This document shows, one piece after another, positions 1 to 4,051 of a stretch of 5,235 nucleotides of DNA. Below the pieces are notes generated by a model. That model saw only the letters and a list, made by a program, of their open reading frames with translations, was not told the origin of the DNA and searched no databases. A program made the position numbers and the translations under genes. Every line of letters starts with the position of its first letter. The stretch's first letter is position 1. The DNA lies in contig CAKUQA010000127.1 in assembly GCA_934675225.1 (NCBI GenBank), positions 1 to 5,235 of the forward strand, read 5' to 3'. This DNA is from an uncultured Candidatus Melainabacteria bacterium (GTDB lineage Bacteria > Cyanobacteriota > Vampirovibrionia > Gastranaerophilales > Gastranaerophilaceae).

Positions 1-70
1 AATGAAAGTTCTGGGGTATTTAACACCAAATGAAAAATTCGAACAACTTAGTGTTGCGATTGCTTCTTGA
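1..70 (+). CDS. IS30-family transposase, C-terminal end (5' part outside window)
   Basis: The frame open from the left edge reads MKVLGYLTPNEKFEQLSVA, then IAS and a TGA stop at 68-70. A closing segment of the form 'K.LGY.TP.E.F' is typical of the C-terminus of IS30-family DDE transposases, which cut and join insertion sequence ends. Only about 22 residues are visible, so no catalytic residue can be checked and the call rests on this tail alone. The ATG at position 2 is internal, not a start. In this family the gene usually runs almost into the right inverted repeat, so the element boundary should lie just past the stop. Whether the rest of the transposase is intact cannot be seen. Confidence 0.7.
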   Translation, partial: MKVLGYLTPNEKFEQLSVAIAS

Positions 71-80
71 ATTCGCCATT
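45..80. mobile_element. Probable right end of the IS30-family element
   Basis: In IS30-family elements the right terminal inverted repeat overlaps or touches the transposase stop. The bases around the stop (GTTGCGATTGC, then TTGAATTCGCCA at about 67-78) have the look of such an end, and coding character stops here. The left end is outside the window, so neither the exact boundary nor a target duplication can be defined. The limits given are approximate. Confidence 0.35.
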
Positions 81-247
81 TTAATTTTGTAAAGTTTTGT
101 AAACATCAATTTTAAATAAAATTATTAGTGATAATGGCTTCCATAAATCCTTTTGTAAAAAGCATTTTGACCTAAAAAAAGGAATCTCTTATTTACATAT
201 TTATATTGCAAATACCAATGTATGACAAAAATATAAAGAAGAAACTA

Positions 248-280
248 TTGACTTTTTAATTTTTTTATGCAAATATGCAT
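248..280 (+). promoter_or_regulatory. Candidate promoter with overlapping palindrome
   Basis: TTGACT at 248-253 matches five of six bases of a sigma-70 type -35 box. At 17-bp spacing the -10 position falls on AAATAT (271-276), which is a poor match. The palindrome ATGCA-AATA-TGCAT (267-280) covers that -10 position and could be an operator. It would drive the folded leader, the small gene and perhaps the hsd operon. No better promoter was seen between 281 and 702. The call is weak because AT-rich DNA yields such matches by chance. Confidence 0.25.
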
Positions 281-290
281 GTAGAACAAA

Positions 291-331
291 AATTCCTATG
301 AACATTACAAAGGGTTTGTTCGATAGGAATT
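291..331 (+). repeat. Imperfect hairpin A of the folded leader
   Basis: AATTCCTAT (291-299) pairs perfectly with ATAGGAATT (323-331). Pairing continues as GAACA (300-304) with TGTTC (317-321), with one bulged G at 322 and a 12-base loop. This gives 14 base pairs in all. It ends exactly one base before hairpin B begins, so the two could stack coaxially in RNA. Its role is unknown. Confidence 0.6.
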
Positions 332-403
332 CTTTGCACTAACGTTTAAGTTAGCTTCGCAACTACATCTTAAACGATTTTAATAAAAAAATCAAGTGCA
401 GAG
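332..403 (+). promoter_or_regulatory. Nested stem-loops B/C/D, candidate structured leader RNA
   Basis: The outer stem B joins CTTTGCACT (332-340) with AGTGCAGAG (395-403): nine pairs including one G-U wobble. Inside it, stem C joins CGTTTAAG (343-350) perfectly with CTTAAACG (369-376). Inside C a small stem D (TT.GC, triloop TTC, GCAA) lies at 351-362. The 3' strand of B is also complementary to a segment inside the downstream small gene: GTGCAGAGTT (396-405) matches AACTCTGCAC (457-466) over ten perfect pairs. That second pairing would enclose the SD and start codon at 422-435 and cannot coexist with stem B. The layout resembles an attenuator or translation switch, but no known riboswitch class is recognised. 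Confidence 0.35.
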
Positions 404-421
404 TTTAGATTAGTAACCCTT

Positions 422-427
422 AGGAGA
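422..427 (+). promoter_or_regulatory. Shine-Dalgarno site of the small broken gene
   Basis: AGGAGA lies five bases before the ATG at 433. It is the best ribosome binding site in the left third of the window and decides the start of the small gene. It sits in the loop of the alternative 396-405/457-466 pairing. Confidence 0.55.
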
Positions 428-432
428 TTAAA

Positions 433-641
433 ATGTTACATAAATATTATGTTAACAACTCTGCACAACAAAATGGCGATCACGAAGTCCATGAAGAACA
501 TTTACTTATCTCAAGATGGCACATGACGTGAAATATCTTGGCATGTTTGAAAATGGGATTCAAGCTGTTGCATATGCAAGAAAATTTTATGCAAAGGCAG
601 ATGGTTGCTATTTTTGCTGCAAGGAAGCTCACACGAGCTAA
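433..641 (+). pseudogene. Frameshifted small Cys/His-rich hypothetical protein gene
   Basis: Two reading frames join into one plausible small protein. The first, from ATG 433, gives MLHKYYVNNSAQQNGDHEVH and two Glu, then drifts into an unlikely tail that stops at 529-531. The second frame, open from about 501, contains DVKYLGMFENGIQAVAYAR and ends DGCYFCCKEAHTS with TAA at 639-641. From memory, small bacterial proteins of about 65-70 residues of unknown function carry the same 'YYVNN.AQ.NGDHEVH' start and 'GC.yC..e.HTS' end, which supports a single ancestral gene. The break lies at about 495-513 and is consistent with loss of one base. A Cys expected after HEVH is not seen. The Cys and His residues suggest metal or redox chemistry, but no function is known. 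A sequencing error or programmed shift is not excluded. Confidence 0.6.
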
Positions 642-653
642 TTAAGATTTTAA

Positions 654-681
654 TGGAAAGAGGGAGTATTCCCTCTTTCCA
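654..681. repeat. Perfect 11-bp hairpin between small gene and hsdS
   Basis: GGAAAGAGGGA (655-665) and TCCCTCTTTCC (670-680) are perfect inverted repeats around a four-base loop, with one more T-A pair outside. It could terminate transcription leaving the small gene, but no T-run follows on the + strand and only a broken AT tract follows on the - strand, so it is not a standard intrinsic terminator. It sits 22 bases before the hsdS start, where it could also act as an attenuator or mRNA-stabilising 5' stem. Confidence 0.7.
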
Positions 682-702
682 AAATCAAAAGGAATTAAAA
701 TA

Positions 703-1338
703 ATGAAAAAAGTAAAACTAAAAGGTATCGTAAATATTCAAATGGGACTTGTTTTATCACGAGCAGGCGCAAAACAACTTGAGTTAATCAAACAAAACGT
801 AATGGAAAAATTTTCAACAAATGAAACTTATCAATATAAAACTGTTACATTACGTTCTATTGATGAACAAGGAAATTTAGATGAAGATCAATGTGATGAT
901 TTTATCAGTAAAGATAAGTTAACAGATCGATATTTAACCGTTAAAAATGATATACTTATTAGGTTGTTCTCACCATTAAAATCATGTCTAATAAACGATT
1001 CGCAAGAAAATATTGTTGTTCCTTCTCAATTTGGCATAATAAGATTAAACGATAATGCCAAGAATAATATTTTGCCTGAGTATTTGCAATTGGTTATGCA
1101 AAATAAGGATTTTATCAATCAAGTTGAAAAACTTGAAGAAGGTTTTCAACTGAGATCAATAAAAACAAGCTCAATAGAAAATGTTGAAATTTGCATTCCT
1201 ACATTACAAAAGCAAAATAAGCTAATTGAAATTGCAAAACTCATGAAACGGAAAGAGAATTTATTATCAAAATTATTAGAACAACAAAAAATTCAAAATG
1301 AAATAATACAAGAAAAATTAATTAAAGGAGAAATATAA
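703..1338 (+). CDS. hsdS: Type I restriction specificity subunit, half-size (single TRD) HsdS
   Basis: HsdS recognises the DNA target and positions HsdM (and HsdR) on it. This protein has 211 residues, about half of a usual HsdS of roughly 400. Residues 1-165 look like one target recognition domain: a start of the form 'VKLKGIVNIQMG', a mid-part VKNDILIRLFSP (80-91), and the closing block SSIENVEICIPTLQKQ (156-171), matching the familiar 'i....i.iP...eQ' end of a TRD. Residues 172-211 are a charged, Leu/Ile-rich helix typical of the conserved spacer coiled coil. The start has AAGGAA at 689-694, eight bases upstream. The stop overlaps the hsdM start (TAATG), implying translational coupling. 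Placement before hsdM is less common than after it. Established precedent: artificially or naturally shortened HsdS proteins can dimerise and specify a palindromic split site. That this one does so is inference. Confidence 0.85.
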   Translation: MKKVKLKGIVNIQMGLVLSRAGAKQLELIKQNVMEKFSTNETYQYKTVTLRSIDEQGNLDEDQCDDFISKDKLTDRYLTVKNDILIRLFSPLKSCLINDSQENIVVPSQFGIIRLNDNAKNNILPEYLQLVMQNKDFINQVEKLEEGFQLRSIKTSSIENVEICIPTLQKQNKLIEIAKLMKRKENLLSKLLEQQKIQNEIIQEKLIKGEI

Positions 1339-2903
1339 TGAAAACTACTAAATCTGATATTGAAGCAGCTTTATGGCGTGGGGCTAATACCTTCAGAGGC
1401 ATAATTGATGCTGCAAATTATAAAGACTATGTTTTATCTATGTTGTTTGTTAAATATTTAAGCGACACATATACAGAAAATTTAAATGATTTAAAAGACA
1501 AATATAACGATGAAGCAAGATTGGAAAGGGCAAAGTCTCGTTTACCTTTTGTACTCCAAGAAGAACAAACTTTCGATTACCTATATGATAATAGATATGA
1601 CTCTGAAATAGGACAAAAAATTAATACCGCATTGCGTGCTATTGAAGATAATAATGCACAATTACAAGGTGTATTTAGAAGCGTGGATTTTAATAGTGAA
1701 GCTAATTTAGGTAACTCAAAGCAAAAAGCTACAACCTTAAGAAATCTACTTGAAGACTTTAAACCACTTGATTTAAGACCTTCAATGATTGAAGTAAAAG
1801 AAAACCAGGTTGCTTCAGATGTTCTTGGCGATGCTTTTGAATATATGATTGGTGAATTTGCTAGTCAAGCCGGTAAAAAGGCGGGCTCTTTCTTCACTCC
1901 AATGATGGTATCAGAGTTGATGGCGCAAATTGCAAAACCCAAATCAGGAGATAGTATTTATGACCCAACATCCGGTTCAAGTTCATTATTGATTAGAGCT
2001 GCAAAATATGCCGGAGTAAAACAAGTTGCTATCTATGGGCAAGAAATGAACGGATCTTCTTGGTCAATGGGTAAAATGAATATGTTTATCCATGACATTA
2101 TGGATGCAAAACTTGCTTGGGGCGACACGTTAGCAAACCCTGCTCACCTTGATAGTGATGGGAATTTGATGAAGTTTAATGTAGTTGTTGCTAATATGCC
2201 ATTTTCTCAGGATAAGTGGGCTGAAGGATTTAACCCCGGTGGCGAAAATGACGGCAATAACAAGAATAAAGATAAGAAATTTAAAATGGAAGCCAAACTT
2301 GATCCATATAACAGATTTGACTGGGGGGTGCCTCCATCAAGTAAAGGCGACTGGGCATTTTTATTGCACATGATAAATAGTTTACAACCTGATGGAAGAA
2401 TGGTTGCTGTTGTTCCTCATGGTGTATTGTTCAGAGGTGCATCAGAAGGCATCATAAGAAAAAGAGTAATTGAAGAAAACTTGTTGGATGCGGTTATCGG
2501 GCTTCCTGAAAACTTATTCTTCGGCACATCTATTCCGGCTTGCTTGTTAGTTATTAAAAAGAATAGAACAGATAAAAATGTCTTATTTATCGATGCATCA
2601 GGCGAAGGAAGATACATTAAAGATAAAACTCAAAACAAGTTAACAGATAAGAACATTCAAGATATTTTAGATGCTTATGATAATAGAAAAACTATTGAGA
2701 AATTCTCACATCTTGCAACATATGACGAAATCAAGGGAAATGAGTTCAATTTAAACATTCCTCGTTATGTTGATACGTTTGAGGAAGAAGAAATTATCGA
2801 TATTGATGAAGTTAGAAATAATATCAAAAATATCAAAACTGAACTCGCTAAAGTTGAAACTCAACTAAATAAATATTTGGAAGAACTAGGTTTGGGGGTG
2901 TAG
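1338..2903 (+). CDS. hsdM: Type I restriction-modification N6-adenine DNA methyltransferase subunit M
   Basis: HsdM transfers methyl from S-adenosylmethionine to adenine N6 at the site chosen by HsdS. At 521 residues it is full length. The N-terminal helical domain (about 3-145) contains SDIEAALWRGANTFRGIID and YVLSMLFVKYLSD. The methylase domain follows: GSFFTPMMVSELMAQI (183-198), SAM-binding motif I YDPTSGSSSLLI (208-219), GQEMNGSSW (234-242), catalytic motif IV NMPF (286-289) and DGRMVAVVPHGVLFRG (352-367). The tail has NEFNLNIPRYVDTF (468-481) and a C-terminal coiled coil. Two motif positions deviate: GSS where GSG is usual (Ser215, codon AGT) and NMPF where NPPF is usual (Met287). Asn286, Pro288 and Phe289 remain, so activity is possible but not certain. 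AAAGGAG at 1324-1330 precedes the start by seven bases. The stop abuts the next ATG. Confidence 0.95.
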   Translation: MKTTKSDIEAALWRGANTFRGIIDAANYKDYVLSMLFVKYLSDTYTENLNDLKDKYNDEARLERAKSRLPFVLQEEQTFDYLYDNRYDSEIGQKINTALRAIEDNNAQLQGVFRSVDFNSEANLGNSKQKATTLRNLLEDFKPLDLRPSMIEVKENQVASDVLGDAFEYMIGEFASQAGKKAGSFFTPMMVSELMAQIAKPKSGDSIYDPTSGSSSLLIRAAKYAGVKQVAIYGQEMNGSSWSMGKMNMFIHDIMDAKLAWGDTLANPAHLDSDGNLMKFNVVVANMPFSQDKWAEGFNPGGENDGNNKNKDKKFKMEAKLDPYNRFDWGVPPSSKGDWAFLLHMINSLQPDGRMVAVVPHGVLFRGASEGIIRKRVIEENLLDAVIGLPENLFFGTSIPACLLVIKKNRTDKNVLFIDASGEGRYIKDKTQNKLTDKNIQDILDAYDNRKTIEKFSHLATYDEIKGNEFNLNIPRYVDTFEEEEIIDIDEVRNNIKNIKTELAKVETQLNKYLEELGLGV

Positions 2904-3626
2904 ATGAACGAGGATAAAAACGAATTAATAATATATGAAACACCAAATGGTAAATTAGACATACAGCTTGATTTAAAAAATGAAACAATATGGCTTGATA
3001 GAGAAAAAATAGCACAGTTATATAACATACATATATCAGGTGTTTCGCGCCATATTCAAAATATTTTTGAAGACGGAGAAGTTGATGAAAAAAGCAATGT
3101 GCAAAAAATGCACATTGCTAATTCCGATAAACCTGTGGAATATTTTAGTCTTGATATTATCTTGGCTGTTGGCTATAGAACGAATTCAGCAATTGCCATA
3201 AAATTCAGAAGATGGGCTACCCAAACATTAAAAGAATATATAATTAAAGGTTTTGTTCTCAATACCGAAAGATTAAAAAATCCTGGTGGATGGGATTATT
3301 TTGATGAACTTCTTGAAAAAATCAGAGAAATTCGTGCAAGCGAAAAAAGATTTTACCAAAAAGTTCGAGATTTATTTGCATTAAGTGTGGATTATAAAGA
3401 TGACATTAAAGCCTCAAATGACTTTTTTGCCGAAGTTCAAAACAAACTTTTGCATGCCGTTACAAATAATACAGCAGCAGAAATAATAGTAAGTCGTGCG
3501 GATGCTACTAAGCCAAACATGAATCTTACCAATTGGAGTGGTTCAAGAGTTCGTAAGCAGGATGTAATAATAGCAAAGAATTATCATGTATGCATATTTC
3601 AAAAAAAATTAATAATAAAGAATTAG
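2904..3626 (+). CDS. rhuM: RhuM-family protein, C-terminally truncated
   Basis: RhuM (virulence RhuM family) is named from a Salmonella pathogenicity island gene. Its molecular role is not established, but homologues often lie between hsdM and hsdS in type I R-M operons, exactly as here. Residues 28-55 (TIWLDREKIAQLYNIHISG, then VSRHIQNIF) look like an HTH-type DNA-binding start. The family core follows: SNVQKMHIANSDKPVEY (64-80), LDIILAVGYRTNSAIAIKFR (83-102), WATQTLKEYIIKGFVLN (104-120), VTNNTAAEIIVSRADATKPN (186-205) and LTNWSGSRVRKQDVIIAKNY (208-227). Family members are usually about 330-345 residues and continue after AKNY with a conserved C-terminal region. Here AKNY is followed by 13 unrelated residues and a stop, because the DNA switches to hsdS sequence. 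The start directly follows the hsdM stop (TAG-ATG). Function after truncation is doubtful. Confidence 0.85.
   Translation: MNEDKNELIIYETPNGKLDIQLDLKNETIWLDREKIAQLYNIHISGVSRHIQNIFEDGEVDEKSNVQKMHIANSDKPVEYFSLDIILAVGYRTNSAIAIKFRRWATQTLKEYIIKGFVLNTERLKNPGGWDYFDELLEKIREIRASEKRFYQKVRDLFALSVDYKDDIKASNDFFAEVQNKLLHAVTNNTAAEIIVSRADATKPNMNLTNWSGSRVRKQDVIIAKNYHVCIFQKKLIIKN
3093..3119. repeat. Perfect 11-bp palindrome inside rhuM
   Basis: AGCAATGTGCA (3093-3103) and TGCACATTGCT (3109-3119) are exact inverted repeats around AAAAA. They lie in the codons for SNVQKMHIAN. As these residues fit the conserved family block, the palindrome may be a by-product of the coding sequence, or a site for self-regulation by the HTH-bearing product. 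Confidence 0.7.
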
Positions 3627-4045
3627 CTAGATCTGTACTAAATGAAAATGACATTTTATTTGGTATTGCAGGTGCGTTAGGAGCTTGTGCAATCGTAAAA
3701 AAGGTCAATCTTCCTGCGAACACTAATCAGGCACTTGCTATAATTCGTATAAATTCAAATTTGGCAGATATTAATTTTGTTGGTTGGATAATGTGCTCTA
3801 AACTTATGAAAAAATACATTTATCTAAACAACACTGGTGGAGCACAGGCAAACTTAAATTTAAAACAAATTAGCAACTTCAAATTACCACTTCCTGCATT
3901 AGATAAACAAATTGAAACAGCAAGAATTCTTGATTTAATAAATAGAAAAATCAGTTTGATAAACAAAGAACTTGAACAATATAAACAACTAAAAAAATCA
4001 CTTTCACAATTACTTTTAACAGGAATTGTAAGAACTATGGAGTAA
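3590..4045 (+). CDS. hsdS: HsdS C-terminal fragment (second specificity subunit, 5' part deleted)
   Basis: These 151 residues are the end of a type I specificity subunit. They start in the middle of a TRD: ISKKINNKELARSVL (3-17), NENDILFGIAGALGACAIV (18-36), LPANTNQALAIIR (41-53) and NTGGAQANLNLKQISNFKLP (81-100), with conserved LPALDKQIETARIL (101-114). A coiled-coil helix (115-140) and the usual C-terminal LLLTGIVR (141-148) follow. A full HsdS would carry roughly 250 more residues upstream. That space is taken by truncated rhuM, whose frame overlaps the first 37 bases. ATG 3590 is simply the first ATG of the open stretch and has no Shine-Dalgarno site, so translation may be poor or depend on slippage from rhuM at the A8 tract. 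It could contribute half a specificity subunit only if the missing TRD front is not needed, so it is probably a remnant. Confidence 0.8.
   Translation: MHISKKINNKELARSVLNENDILFGIAGALGACAIVKKVNLPANTNQALAIIRINSNLADINFVGWIMCSKLMKKYIYLNNTGGAQANLNLKQISNFKLPLPALDKQIETARILDLINRKISLINKELEQYKQLKKSLSQLLLTGIVRTME
3601..3608 (+). other. A8 tract joining the rhuM and hsdS frames by -1 slippage
   Basis: Eight consecutive A residues lie inside the overlap of the two frames, before the rhuM stop at 3624-3626. In the rhuM frame they are read CAA-AAA-AAA-TTA. A -1 slip gives AAA-AAA-ATT-AAT, which is exactly the hsdS frame (KKINNKELARSV). Long A runs are known sites of polymerase and ribosome slippage. Use here is inference only. 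Confidence 0.4.
4039..4042 (+). promoter_or_regulatory. Shine-Dalgarno site choosing the Shedu start
   Basis: GGAG lies inside the last codons of the hsdS fragment and nine bases before ATG 4052. A nearer ATG at 4045, overlapping the hsdS stop as TAATG, opens a frame that stops after about 20 codons. ATG 4052 is therefore the start of the Shedu gene. Confidence 0.6.
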
Positions 4046-4051
4046 TGAAAA

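Larger units (their letters stand above)
71..432. other. Non-coding AT-rich interval between IS end and small gene
   Basis: No convincing gene was found on either strand in this stretch of about 360 bases. The first 170 bases are very AT-rich and show only short T/A-rich repeats (TTTTGTAAA three times, at 85, 95 and 151). The second half holds a possible promoter with a small palindrome (248-280) and then a cluster of adjoining inverted repeats (291-403), listed separately. It is probably the native upstream region of the small gene at 433, cut on the left by the insertion sequence. Confidence 0.6.

Noticed and set aside
85..159. TTTTGTAAA repeats as a CRISPR or iteron array
   Set aside because: There are only three nine-base copies at irregular spacing in very AT-rich DNA, with no replication or Cas gene nearby.
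332..403. Integron attC-type recombination site
   Set aside because: The nested stems suggested it, but no pair of RYYYAAC and GTTRRRY core sites was found at the ends.
2185..2617. Short reading frames over hsdM (2185-2373 on +, 2417-2617 on -)
   Set aside because: They lie wholly within the well-supported hsdM frame, lack ribosome binding sites and show no protein-like pattern.
3526..3723. Minus-strand frame across the rhuM/hsdS junction
   Set aside because: It is a shadow of two recognisable + strand coding segments and has no start signal.
703..4045. Invertible or shuffling hsdS pair
   Set aside because: The two hsdS pieces lie in the same orientation and their coiled-coil segments share no long identical DNA stretch by eye; no recombinase gene is present.
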